DNA of 60,305 bases from Actinomadura sp. NBRC 104425 (GTDB lineage Bacteria > Actinomycetota > Actinomycetes > Streptosporangiales > Streptosporangiaceae): NCBI RefSeq assembly GCF_030269545.1, contig NZ_BSTN01000035.1, positions 1 through 60,305 of the forward strand, in the 5' to 3' direction. The notes below the pieces were generated by a model. The model did not search any database, had not been told where the DNA came from, and was given only the letters and a program-made list of their open reading frames with translations. Positions within the stretch are counted from its first letter, which is position 1, and each line of letters starts with the position of its first letter. Both the position numbers and the translations under genes were made by a program. This document shows positions 7,240-16,642 of the stretch, piece by piece.

Positions 7240-8430
7240 TCAGATTCCGGCGAAGGCGCGGTCGACGTCGGCGGTGACGAGGACGCCGTAGACGCGTCCG
7301 TCGTCCTCCAGGAGCAGGTATTCGGTGGCGGGGGCGCGGCGCAGCGCGGCGATGAGGTCCTCGCCGGTGAGGTCGGCGGGGAGGGTGAGGCCGGGTTCCA
7401 GGCCGCGGGACAGGTCGCCGATGGAGATCCAGGGGCGGCGCTGTTCGGGGGTGGCCTGGACGGCCTGCTCGTTGACCAGGCCGCGGGGGCGGCCGTCGCC
7501 GTCGACGATGACGAGGGCGCCGGCGTGGTCGCGGTGGGCGCGGCGCACGGCTTCGGAGACGGGGGTCTCGGCGGTGACGAGGGCGGCGCGGCGGGCCAGG
7601 CGGCGGGCGTCGAGGTGGGGGATGCGTTCGCGGACGCGTTCGGCGCGGATGGCCTGGCCGGCGCCGACCCAGATGAAGGAGGCGATGAGCGCCGACCACA
7701 GCAGGCCGAGCCAGCCGAAGGCGGCGCCGGTGCCGTCGATGCGGTAGGTGGCGATGAACGCGCCGGCGAGCAGGCACAGGACGGCGACGGCGCGGCCGAC
7801 CCAGCCGGCGAAGACGGCGCCGCTGCGGGAGCGGCCGGTGGCCTTCCAGACTGCGGCGCGGACGAGGCGGCCGCCGTCCAGGGGCAGGCCGGGCAGCAGG
7901 TTGAACAGGCCGACGAGCAGGTTGGCGAAGGTGAGGGCGTCGGTGAGCAGGAGCCCGACGGGCGGCAGGGGCAGCAGCAGGTGCGCCAGTATGCCGAGTC
8001 CGGCGAGGACGAGGTTGACGAGGGGGCCGGCGAAGGCGATGAGGAATTCGCGGCCGGGGGTGGGGGCTTCGCGTTCGATGGAGGTCTCGCCGCCGAGGAC
8101 GTGCAGGGTGACGTGGCGGACGGGCAGGCCGAGGCGCAGGGCGGTGACGGCGTGGCTGAGTTCGTGGACGAACACCGAGCCGTAGAGGAGCACGGCGTAG
8201 GTGAAGGCGACGGCGAAGCTGGCGGGGCGGGTGACGACGCCGTTGACCTGGCCTTCGAACATGATGGTGACGACGACGGCGACGATGAACCAGCTGGGCG
8301 AGACGAACATGGGGACGCCGAACAGGCGTCCGATGTAGAGGCCGGGGCCGGGGTCGCGGGGGCCGCCGCCTGGGCCCGTGGTGCCGCCGGTGCCGGTTTC
8401 GCCCTCGGTCTGGGGTGCGCTGTCTGCCAC
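7240..8430 (-). CDS. Site-2 protease family (M50) metalloprotease with CBS domains
   Basis: A 396-residue polytopic membrane protease. HELSH (89-93) supplies the zinc ligands and catalytic Glu, and NLLPGLPLDGG (177-187) supplies the third ligand Asp. About six hydrophobic segments span residues 40-250. The C-terminus from about 270 carries two CBS repeats that may sense nucleotides, as in the SpoIVFB-like group III site-2 proteases. The substrate is unknown; relatives cleave anti-sigma factors or other membrane proteins. The GTG start has TAGCAT ending 7 nt upstream. It diverges from the nuclease gene with only 101 bp between starts. Confidence 0.92.
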   Translation of the reverse strand: MADSAPQTEGETGTGGTTGPGGGPRDPGPGLYIGRLFGVPMFVSPSWFIVAVVVTIMFEGQVNGVVTRPASFAVAFTYAVLLYGSVFVHELSHAVTALRLGLPVRHVTLHVLGGETSIEREAPTPGREFLIAFAGPLVNLVLAGLGILAHLLLPLPPVGLLLTDALTFANLLVGLFNLLPGLPLDGGRLVRAAVWKATGRSRSGAVFAGWVGRAVAVLCLLAGAFIATYRIDGTGAAFGWLGLLWSALIASFIWVGAGQAIRAERVRERIPHLDARRLARRAALVTAETPVSEAVRRAHRDHAGALVIVDGDGRPRGLVNEQAVQATPEQRRPWISIGDLSRGLEPGLTLPADLTGEDLIAALRRAPATEYLLLEDDGRVYGVLVTADVDRAFAGI

Positions 8431-8437
8431 GTCATCG

Positions 8438-8443
8438 ATGCTA
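8438..8443 (-). promoter_or_regulatory. Leaderless -10 element for the M50 protease
   Basis: TAGCAT ends 7 nt before the GTG at 8430. There is no Shine-Dalgarno. It faces away from the promoter at 8518. Confidence 0.5.
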
Positions 8444-8517
8444 CGGCCCTGGCGGGGTCGGGCGGGTGGCAGGCCGCCGGGGGCCGGTGGGTGCGGGATT
8501 TCGTCGGGGGCGTCCCC

Positions 8518-8523
8518 TACGCT
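8518..8523 (+). promoter_or_regulatory. Leaderless -10 element for the RecB-like nuclease
   Basis: TACGCT ends 8 nt before the ATG at 8532, with no ribosome site. Confidence 0.5.
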
Positions 8524-8531
8524 GCTGGGCT

Positions 8532-9530
8532 ATGACGACCGCCGAGGCCGACCGCCCAGCCAGCTCGCAGTCTTCCGGGGTTCCGCCGGCGCCGCGGCGC
8601 GCGCCGGATCGGGAGCCGGGCCGACAGGGGGGCGGCGGTGTGGCGGTGGTGGGGTCGCTGTCGCCGTCGCGGGCGGGCGACTTCATGACGTGTCCGCTGC
8701 TGTACCGGTTCCGGGTGATCGATCGGATCCCGGAGCGGCCGAGTCCGGCGCAGGTGCGGGGGACGCTGGTGCATGCGGTGCTGGAGCGGCTGTTCGATCT
8801 GCCGACCGAGGCGCGTACGGTGCAGGCCGCGGTGGACATGCTGGTGCCGCAGTGGGAGCGGCTGGTGGCCGAGGAGCCGGAGCTGGCGGAGTTGTTCCGT
8901 GCAGCGCCGGACGGCGGCGACGGCGCGTCCGGTGGCACGTCCGGTGAGAGCGAGGCGGACTGGCTGGAGCAGGCGCGCCGCATGGTCGAGCGGTATTTCA
9001 CCTTGGAGGATCCGCGGCGGCTGGAGCCGGCCGAGCGCGAGGTGTTCGTGGAGACGGTGCTGGAGTCGGGGCTGCGGCTGCGCGGGTTCATCGACCGGGT
9101 GGACGTGGCGCCGTCGGGGGACGTGCGCATCGTCGACTACAAGACCGGCACGGCGCCGCGTGCCGACTTCGAGGCGCGGGCGCTGTTCCAGATGAAGTTC
9201 TACGCGCTGGTGCTGTGGCGGCTGCGGGGCCGGGTGCCGCGGCTGCTGCAGCTGATGTATCTGGGCAACGGTGAGATCCTGCGGTACGCGCCGGACGAGG
9301 CGGATCTGCGGGCGACGCAGCGCAAGGTGGAGGCGTTGTGGCAGGCGATCCGGCGGGCGATGGACACCGGTGAGTGGCGGCACCGGCCGAGCCGGCTGTG
9401 CGACTGGTGCGACCACAAGGTGCGGTGCCCGGAGTTCGGCGGCACTCCCCCGCCGCTGCCGGAGGCGCCGGTGGGGCGTCCCTCCCCCGCCGATGCGGAG
9501 TCGTCGCTGCGCGAGCACGGCGACCTGTGA
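8532..9530 (+). CDS. RecB/Cas4-like PD-(D/E)XK nuclease with iron-sulphur cysteines
   Basis: A 332-residue nuclease of the PDDEXK_1 family. Cys54 (TCPLLYRF) together with Cys290, Cys293 and Cys299 (CDWCDHKVRCPEF) forms the split four-cysteine pattern that binds a 4Fe-4S cluster in AddB and Cas4. Between them GTLVHAVLERLF (about 78) is the RecB motif I region, and GFIDRVD followed by VDYKTG (about 178-203) holds the active-site D and K, with QMKFYAL after them. It is a stand-alone exonuclease domain without helicase. No cas genes are near. The function is probably in DNA repair. The start was chosen over upstream in-frame codons because of the -10 spacing. Confidence 0.9.
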   Translation: MTTAEADRPASSQSSGVPPAPRRAPDREPGRQGGGGVAVVGSLSPSRAGDFMTCPLLYRFRVIDRIPERPSPAQVRGTLVHAVLERLFDLPTEARTVQAAVDMLVPQWERLVAEEPELAELFRAAPDGGDGASGGTSGESEADWLEQARRMVERYFTLEDPRRLEPAEREVFVETVLESGLRLRGFIDRVDVAPSGDVRIVDYKTGTAPRADFEARALFQMKFYALVLWRLRGRVPRLLQLMYLGNGEILRYAPDEADLRATQRKVEALWQAIRRAMDTGEWRHRPSRLCDWCDHKVRCPEFGGTPPPLPEAPVGRPSPADAESSLREHGDL

Positions 9531-9660
9531 CGCGGGGTCCTGCCGGGCGGGCGGGTGCGGCGCGGGGATGTGCCGTGTGCGGTGGGTGAGGCGGGCGGTT
9601 CCTCCTTGGGGAGGACGGCGAATCCGCGTCCAGGATGGCTCGGCGGCGGGTGCGGCCTCC

Positions 9661-9666
9661 TAGGGT
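9661..9666 (+). promoter_or_regulatory. Leaderless -10 element for the histidine kinase
   Basis: TAGGGT ends 7 nt before a GTG at 9674. Reading from this GTG gives a kinase that begins just before its first hydrophobic segment. Confidence 0.55.
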
Positions 9667-9673
9667 GAGAACC

Positions 9674-10894
9674 GTGTCACCCCGCATCCGTGGAGTTCGC
9701 AGCTGCCGCGCCTGGCTGCAGGCGCGTCCGCGGGCGGCGGACGCGCTGCTGGCGGTCGTCCTGCTGGCGGCGGGGCTGCCGCAGCTGTACATGGAGCGGC
9801 TGCCGCCGGAGCTGAGCGGCGCGTTCGCCCGGCCGGACGCGTTGCAGCTGGTGCTGGTCGGGGCGGCGGCGATGGCGTTGACGTTCCGGCGGACGCATCC
9901 GCTGACGACGCTGTGCTTCCTGTCGGGGGTGCAGGTGTGGCTGGGGCTGGGGAATTACCGGCCGAGTGTGCCGGATGTGGTGGCGTTCCTGGTCGGCGTG
10001 TACAGCGTGGCGGCGCATCGGGCGCTGGCGCGCAGCTGCCTGGGCGGGCTGCTGGCGCTGGTGGTGTTCAACTGGGTGCTGCTCGGCTATCCGTTCGACC
10101 TCGGGTTCTTGATGTACCTGTCGAACAATGCGCTGCTGGTCGGGGTGTGGGTGCTGGGCCGCACCGTGCGGGTGCGGCGGGCGTACTACGCCGAGTTGGA
10201 GGATCGGGCGGCGCGGCTCGAGCGGGTGCGCGGCAACGATGCGCGGGCGGCGCGGATGGAGGAGCGGTCGCGGATCGCGCGGGAGCTGCATGACGTGGTG
10301 GCGCACCATGTGAGCGTGATGACGGTGCAGGCGGGTGCGGCGCGGCGGATCCTGGACCGCGATCCGGGCAGTGCGCGGGAGGCGATGACCACGATCGAGG
10401 AGGTGGGGCGGACCGCGTTGAGCGAGATGCGGCGGATCGTGGGGGTGCTGCGGACCGAGCGGGACGGTGAGCAGGAGGGCCGGGAGCTGGTTCCGCAGCC
10501 GGGTCTGGGTGATCTGGAGGAGCTGCTGGACAAGGTGCGGGAGACGGGCCTGTCGGTGCAGCTGTGGATCGAGGGTGAGGCGCAGACGCTGTCGCCGGGG
10601 GTGGATGTGGCGGCGTTCCGGCTGATCCAGGAGGCGTTGACCAATACGCTCAAGCATGCGGGGCCGCAGGCGCGGGCGTGGGTGCGGTTGTACTACACCG
10701 ATGAGGATCTGACGGTGGAGATCGAGGACGACGGGCGCGGCACTGCGACGATCATGGCGGACAACCGGGACGAGCCGGGTCATGGTCTGGTGGGGATGTA
10801 CGAGCGGGTGGCGTTGTTCGGTGGTGAGCTGCGGATCGGACCGCGGGTGGGGGGCGGTTTCGGGGTGCGGGCCCGTTTTCCGTTGAAGGCGTAG
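9674..10894 (+). CDS. Two-component sensor histidine kinase (HisKA_3, NarL/DesK type)
   Basis: A 406-residue membrane kinase. Four or five hydrophobic segments (about residues 20-165) have short loops, so it probably senses within or near the membrane. A short coiled linker leads to the HisKA_3 box RIARELHDVVAHH with phosphoacceptor His206. A HATPase domain follows (ALTNTLKHA, EDDGRG, GHGLVGMYERV). The upstream in-frame ATG at 9635 was rejected for the leaderless GTG. The response regulator follows 184 bp downstream on the same strand and is the evident partner. The stimulus is unknown; MacB-like exporters such as the one downstream are often controlled by such pairs. Confidence 0.92.
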   Translation: MSPRIRGVRSCRAWLQARPRAADALLAVVLLAAGLPQLYMERLPPELSGAFARPDALQLVLVGAAAMALTFRRTHPLTTLCFLSGVQVWLGLGNYRPSVPDVVAFLVGVYSVAAHRALARSCLGGLLALVVFNWVLLGYPFDLGFLMYLSNNALLVGVWVLGRTVRVRRAYYAELEDRAARLERVRGNDARAARMEERSRIARELHDVVAHHVSVMTVQAGAARRILDRDPGSAREAMTTIEEVGRTALSEMRRIVGVLRTERDGEQEGRELVPQPGLGDLEELLDKVRETGLSVQLWIEGEAQTLSPGVDVAAFRLIQEALTNTLKHAGPQARAWVRLYYTDEDLTVEIEDDGRGTATIMADNRDEPGHGLVGMYERVALFGGELRIGPRVGGGFGVRARFPLKA

Positions 10895-11034
10895 ATTGGT
10901 CGGCGGTGTGGCGGGGACGGCGTCCCCCCATGTCGCCCTCCGGGTGGCCTCGGGCGGCCGTGTGGCCGTGGCCGGGGGACGGTTGCAGGGGCCCGGCGGC
11001 GAGGGCGCCGGGCGGCGAGGCGAGGAGCAGGTGG

Positions 11035-11082
11035 ATGAGCGTGAGCCGGCACGCGGGACGCAGGGTCGGGGCGAGGTCATGA
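11035..11082 (+). CDS. Possible 15-residue leader peptide coupled to the response regulator
   Basis: ATG at 11035 with GAGGAG 8 nt upstream opens MSVSRHAGRRVGARS. It stops at TGA 11080-11082, which overlaps the response-regulator start ATG (ATGA). The arrangement would couple translation of the regulator to this mini-gene. The peptide is Arg-rich and resembles nothing recognised. It could equally be chance. Confidence 0.3.
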   Translation: MSVSRHAGRRVGARS

Positions 11083-11759
11083 GCGCGGTTCGGGTGCTGC
11101 TGGTGGACGACCAGCCGCTGCTGCGGACGGGGTTCCGGCTCATCCTGGAGGCGGAGGCCGACATCGCGGTGGTGGGCGAGGCGGGGGACGGCGCCGCGGC
11201 GGTGGAGCTGACCCGGTCGCTGCTGCCGGACGTGGTGCTGATGGACATCCGCATGCCGGGGACGAACGGGATCGAGGCGACCCGGCGGATCGTGCGCGAC
11301 GGGGCGGCCTCGCACGACCCGAAGGTTCTGATCCTGACGACGTTCGATCTGGACGAGTATGTGATCGAGGCGGTGCGGGCGGGGGCCAGCGGGTTCCTGC
11401 TGAAGGATTCGCCGCCGGAGGATCTGGTGCAGGCGATCCGGATCGTGGCGGCGGGGGATGCGATCGTGGCGCCGAGCGTGACGCGGAGGCTGCTGGACAA
11501 GTTCGCCACGCGGCTGCCGTCGGTGCAGGAGTCGGCGCCGCCGCCGGGGCTGGACACGCTGACCGAGCGGGAGCGCGAGGTGCTGACGCATGTGGCGCGG
11601 GGGCTGTCGAACGCGGAGATCGCCGCGGAGCTGGTGGTCAGTGAGACCACGGTGAAGACGCATGTGGGGAACGTGCTGGCGAAGCTGGGGCTGCGGGACC
11701 GGGTGCAGGCGGTGGTGTACGCCTATGAGACGGGGTTGAGCCGTCCCGGGCAGAACTGA
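11079..11759 (+). CDS. LuxR/NarL-family response regulator
   Basis: A 226-residue regulator. The receiver domain has acidic Asp10-Asp11, phosphoacceptor Asp56 (LMDIRMP) and the conserved Lys near residue 108 (GFLLKDS). The C-terminal LuxR helix-turn-helix begins LTEREREVL and includes SNAEIAAELVVSETTVKTHV. Partner of the kinase immediately upstream. The start at 11079 was chosen because the receiver fold begins there and a GGCGAGG site precedes it. Upstream in-frame codons from 10896 look non-coding. Confidence 0.95.
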   Translation: MSAVRVLLVDDQPLLRTGFRLILEAEADIAVVGEAGDGAAAVELTRSLLPDVVLMDIRMPGTNGIEATRRIVRDGAASHDPKVLILTTFDLDEYVIEAVRAGASGFLLKDSPPEDLVQAIRIVAAGDAIVAPSVTRRLLDKFATRLPSVQESAPPPGLDTLTEREREVLTHVARGLSNAEIAAELVVSETTVKTHVGNVLAKLGLRDRVQAVVYAYETGLSRPGQN

Positions 11760-12144
11760 ACGCGGCGCCGCGCCGTTGACGTCACAGGGGCGCCGCAGGG
11801 TCGTTGCATGGACGCTGCGGGGTCGCTGCAGGTCGGCGCGGTCGTCCCTGACGGCGTCCCTGAGGCGCACCCTGATGTGGGCCCGGGTGCGGCCCCTGAT
11901 GGGCCCCTGTCCTGTGGCCTAGGTCTCCTACTCCGGGAGGACGATGCGGGGGGTGGGGTCCTCCTGCCGGGGAGGGAGCACCGATTCCATGCCTGAGGGC
12001 CATCTTCCGGGCACTTGCGGCATCTAAGGTTTTCTTGGCGGCGGTCGACGGGGGAGCTCGGCGCCGCCGGGACGGCCCGGTTCGATGTCCGGTTCAGCCG
12101 TCTCTGCCAGTTCCGCCTTCCATTTCGCAGACAGGGGAGTTTAC
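11760..12144. other. Intergenic region before the ABC exporter
   Basis: 385 bp without a credible gene. The first half has several scattered CCCTGA motifs and GC-rich inverted stretches around 11880-11910. TAAGGT at 12025-12030 could be a -10 for the exporter, giving a leader of about 105 nt. The segment ends in an AGGGGAG ribosome site at 12132-12139. Confidence 0.4.
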
Positions 12145-12939
12145 GTGACGAACACCGCCCCATCGACAGCAGACGCGTTCGACGCGCCCGGGGCGGGCGA
12201 CTTCGCCGCGCGTGCAGAGCAGATCGCCAAGGTCTACGGCTCCGGTGACGCCAAGGTCATCGCGCTGGACGCGGTGACCGTCGGCATCCCGCGCGGCCGG
12301 TTCACCGCGATCATGGGTCCGTCGGGGTCCGGCAAGTCCACCCTGATGCACTGCATGGCCGGCCTGGACTCGGTGGACTCCGGGCAGGTCTTCATCGGTG
12401 ACGTCGAGCTGACCCGGCTGCGCGACAAGCAGCTGACTCGGCTGCGCCGCGACAAGGTCGGATTCATCTTCCAGGCGTTCAACCTGGTGCCGACGCTGAC
12501 CGCGCTGGAGAACATCACCTTGCCGATGGACATCGCCGGGCGCCGCCCCGACCGGGAGTGGCTGGACAAGGTGATCGACACCGTGGGGCTGCGGCAGCGG
12601 CTCAAGCACCGGCCCAACCAGCTGTCGGGCGGGCAGCAGCAGCGGGTGGCGTGCGCCCGCGCGCTGGCGTCCCGACCGGAGATCATCTTCGCGGACGAGC
12701 CGACCGGGAACCTGGACTCGCGGTCCGGGGCGGAGGTGCTGTCGTTCCTGCGCGACTCGGTGACCTCGATGGGCCAGACGATCGTGATGGTCACCCATGA
12801 CCCGTCCGCCGCCGCCTACGCCGACCAGGTGCTGTTCCTGCAGGACGGGCGGATCGTCGACACCATGACCGAGCCGACCGCCGAGCGGGTGCTGGAGCGG
12901 ATGAAGGGCTTCGACCTGCCGGGAGTGGCCGCCCGATGA
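12145..12939 (+). CDS. ABC transporter ATP-binding protein (MacB/LolD type)
   Basis: A 264-residue ATPase with Walker A GPSGSGKST, Q-loop FIFQAFNLVP, signature LSGGQQQR, Walker B IIFADEPTGN and H-loop VTHD, in the usual order. The family powers MacB/FtsE-type transporters that move lipoproteins, peptides or drugs outwards by mechanotransmission. The start is GTG with AGGGGAG 6 nt upstream. The permease start overlaps its stop (ATGATG). The nearby kinase/regulator pair upstream on the same strand may control it. Confidence 0.95.
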   Translation: MTNTAPSTADAFDAPGAGDFAARAEQIAKVYGSGDAKVIALDAVTVGIPRGRFTAIMGPSGSGKSTLMHCMAGLDSVDSGQVFIGDVELTRLRDKQLTRLRRDKVGFIFQAFNLVPTLTALENITLPMDIAGRRPDREWLDKVIDTVGLRQRLKHRPNQLSGGQQQRVACARALASRPEIIFADEPTGNLDSRSGAEVLSFLRDSVTSMGQTIVMVTHDPSAAAYADQVLFLQDGRIVDTMTEPTAERVLERMKGFDLPGVAAR

Positions 12940-15437
12940 TGGCCCGGGTCACTCTCCGCAATCTGGCGGCACACAAGATCCGCCTGGTGCTCACCGCGGT
13001 CGCGGTGATCCTCGGTGTGGCGTTCGTGTCGGGCACGCTGATCTTCACCGACACGATGAACAAGCAGTTCGACGACCTGTTCGACAGCATCGGCAAGAAC
13101 GTCGCGGTGGACGTTCGGGCCAAGAAGGCCGTCGACGACCCGATGGACGACGGGACGCAGGCGCTGCCGGTGCCCGCGTCGCTGGTGGAGACGCTGCGCA
13201 AGGTGGACGGCGTCAAGGACGTCGCCGGCAACGTCACCGGGTACGCCGCCGTCGTCGGCCGCGACGGCAAGATCGTCGGTACGGAGAGCCAGGGGCCGCC
13301 GCAGCTGGGCGTCAACTGGGTGCCCGGCGGCGACTACGAGCTGACCTCCGGGCGGGCGCCCCGCGGCTCCGGCGAGGTCGTGCTGGACTCCGACACCGCC
13401 GACAAGGCCGGGCTGCGCGTCGGCGACACCGTGAAGATCGCCACGCAGGGGCCGCCGCAGCGGATGCGGCTGGTCGGGGTGTTCGACGCCGGCGGCATGA
13501 TGGGCGCCACCATCACCGCGTTCGACACGCCCACCGCGCAGCGGCTGCTGGGCCGCCCCGGCTACTTCAGCGACATCCAGCTGAGCTCGGCCGGGCCGAG
13601 CGAGACCGAGCTGCGGGACCGGGTCGCGCGGGTGCTGCCCGCCGGGTACGAGGCGATCACCGGCACCCAGCTGCGGGAGGACGCCAAGAGCGACGTCGCG
13701 ACGTTCATGGGGTTCTTCCGCACGTTCCTGCTGGTGTTCGCGCTCATCTCGATCTTCGTCGGGGCGTTCATCATCTTCAACACCTTCTCCATGCTGGTCG
13801 CCCAGCGCACCCGGGAGCTGGCGCTGCTGCGCGCGATCGGCGCGGCCCGCCCGCAGATCACCCGCGCGGTGGTGGGTGAGGCCGTCGCGGTCGGCGCGGT
13901 CGGGTCGACGCTGGGCCTGGCCGCGGGCGCCGGGCTGGCGGCGCTGCTGAACGCCCAGATCATGGGCGAGGACGGCGGCGCCCTGGTGTTCACCGCCACC
14001 CCGGTGATCTGGTCGTACGCGGTGGGGATCGTGGTGACCGTGGTGTCGGCGTACTTCCCGGCGCGCCGCGCCGCCAAGGTGCCGCCGGTGGCGGCGATGC
14101 GCGACGACGTGGCGCTGCCGCAGCGGTCGCTGCGGGTCCGGGTGGCGCTGGGGTCGCTGCTGACCGCGGCGGGCGCGGCGCTGATCGCGCTGGGCCTGAC
14201 CGCCGGCGGCGGGAACCCGGCGATCCCGGTGGGGATCGGGGCGCTGCTGGTGTTCCTCGGCGTCGCGATGCTCGCCCCGGTGATCAGCGTTCCGGTGGTG
14301 CGGGTGCTGGGTGCGCCGTTCGCGCGGCTGATGGGCGCGCCGGGGCGGCTGGCGCGGCAGAACGCGCTGCGCAACCCGCGGCGCACCGCCGCCACCGCCG
14401 CCGCCCTCATGATCGGCCTGGCGTTGATCACTGCGGTGAACGTGCTGGGATCGTCGATGCGGGCGTCGGTGGACGCGCAGATCGACAAGCAGTTCGCCGC
14501 CGACCTGGTGGTGTCGCCGACCGGTGCGGGCGGCATGGGCACCGAGGTCGCCGGGAAGGTCGCCGCCGCGCCCGGTGTGACGGCCGCCACCGCGTACTCC
14601 CTGGGGCAGGCCAAGTTCGACGGCAAGCGGCACTACTACGTGGCGGGCGACGTCGCGGCGCTGGCGCGGGGCTCCAACCTGAAGATGGTGTCCGGTGGGA
14701 CGGCGCTGGGCCGCGACGGAATGCTGGTCGACGAGGACACCGCCGACGGCGGCAAGTTGACGGTCGGCAGCGTCGTGCCGGTGCAGTTCCCCGACGGCAA
14801 GACCGAGCGGCTGCGGGTCGCCGGCGTGTACGCCAAGAACGACCTGCTGGGTTCGCGGGTGGTGGCGCAGCAGACGTACCTGGCGCACACGCCCCGGCCG
14901 CGGGTGCAGGGCGTCATCGTCGAGGCGGCGGACGGCGCGGCCGTCAAGCAGGCGGTGGAGCGCGCCCTGGCCGACTACCCGAACGTCAAGGTGCAGGACC
15001 GTGCCGCGCTGAAGGAGCAGGCCGCCGAGCAGGTCGACGGGTTCGTGACGTTCCTGACCATCCTGCTGGTCATGTCGGTGATCATCGCGGCGGTCGGGGT
15101 GGTGAACACGCTGGCGCTGTCGGTGATCGAACGCACCCGGGAGATCGGGCTGCTGCGGGCCATCGGCACCGACCGGCGGCAGCTGCGCCGCATGATCCGG
15201 CTGGAGTCGATCGTGATCGCGGTGTTCGGGGCGGTGCTCGGCATCGCCATCGGCGTGGTGTTCGGCGCCGCGCTGCAGCAGGCCCTCGAGGGCGAGGGGC
15301 TGACCGAGCTGAGCGTCCCCGCCGGGACTCTGGGGGTCTACCTGGTGGTGGCCGCCGTGATCGGGGTGGTGGCGGCGGTGTGGCCGGCGTGGCGCGCCGG
15401 GCGCATGGACGTGCTGAAGGCCATCTCCACCGAGTGA
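12936..15437 (+). CDS. ABC transporter permease with two FtsX domains
   Basis: An 833-residue membrane protein. The first transmembrane helix is at about residues 17-37, and a large extracellular MacB periplasmic-core-like domain follows (about 40-255). A first FtsX unit of three helices spans about 260-385. Two further helices and a second extracellular domain come next, and the second FtsX unit is at about 705-830. RTRELALLRAIGA and RTREIGLLRAIGT are the repeated cytoplasmic coupling motifs. The layout is the long single-chain form typical of Gram-positive actinobacteria. The exported substrate cannot be told from sequence. Confidence 0.94.
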   Translation: MMARVTLRNLAAHKIRLVLTAVAVILGVAFVSGTLIFTDTMNKQFDDLFDSIGKNVAVDVRAKKAVDDPMDDGTQALPVPASLVETLRKVDGVKDVAGNVTGYAAVVGRDGKIVGTESQGPPQLGVNWVPGGDYELTSGRAPRGSGEVVLDSDTADKAGLRVGDTVKIATQGPPQRMRLVGVFDAGGMMGATITAFDTPTAQRLLGRPGYFSDIQLSSAGPSETELRDRVARVLPAGYEAITGTQLREDAKSDVATFMGFFRTFLLVFALISIFVGAFIIFNTFSMLVAQRTRELALLRAIGAARPQITRAVVGEAVAVGAVGSTLGLAAGAGLAALLNAQIMGEDGGALVFTATPVIWSYAVGIVVTVVSAYFPARRAAKVPPVAAMRDDVALPQRSLRVRVALGSLLTAAGAALIALGLTAGGGNPAIPVGIGALLVFLGVAMLAPVISVPVVRVLGAPFARLMGAPGRLARQNALRNPRRTAATAAALMIGLALITAVNVLGSSMRASVDAQIDKQFAADLVVSPTGAGGMGTEVAGKVAAAPGVTAATAYSLGQAKFDGKRHYYVAGDVAALARGSNLKMVSGGTALGRDGMLVDEDTADGGKLTVGSVVPVQFPDGKTERLRVAGVYAKNDLLGSRVVAQQTYLAHTPRPRVQGVIVEAADGAAVKQAVERALADYPNVKVQDRAALKEQAAEQVDGFVTFLTILLVMSVIIAAVGVVNTLALSVIERTREIGLLRAIGTDRRQLRRMIRLESIVIAVFGAVLGIAIGVVFGAALQQALEGEGLTELSVPAGTLGVYLVVAAVIGVVAAVWPAWRAGRMDVLKAISTE

Positions 15438-15499
15438 CCCGGCGCCGACTGTTCGAGCGGGCGTCCCGTGCGGCTGCGGCCGCGCGGGGCGCCCGTTCC

Positions 15500-15534
15500 C
15501 ATGTCCGGCGTCATGTCCGGCGTCATGTCCGGCG

Positions 15535-15545
<11 letters not shown>
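15500..15545. repeat. 12-bp tandem repeat, 3.8 copies
   Basis: Units CATGTCCGGCGT start at 15500, 15512 and 15524, with a partial copy at 15536-15545. The array covers the 3' end and stop codon (TGA at 15535-15537) of the minus-strand permease gene and lies 62 bp past the exporter stop. The unit length is a multiple of three, so copy changes would keep frame if read through. Confidence 0.9.
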
Positions 15546-16467
<922 letters not shown>

Positions 16468-16642
16468 CTGCCCTCCCGCGTCGTCCGGCCGATCCGTCAC
16501 CGGGACGAATCTTTTGCACGGGAGGCATCGTGTCACGTCGAGTGGCCAGACCGTTACCCGACGGGGGCCCGGGAGTGTCAGGTCACCGGCGCCCGCGAGG
16601 CGGACGCCGCCCGACGCTGCTCGGCGCTGGTCAGGTCTGCGG

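Noticed and set aside
8532..9530. A Cas4 gene indicating a CRISPR system
   Set aside because: The four-cysteine nuclease pattern fits Cas4, but there are no cas neighbours and no repeat-spacer array in the window. It is the general RecB-like family.
11808..11996. A 62-residue plus-strand frame in the spacer before the ABC exporter
   Set aside because: It has no ribosome site, a low-complexity composition and no similarity to any known family.
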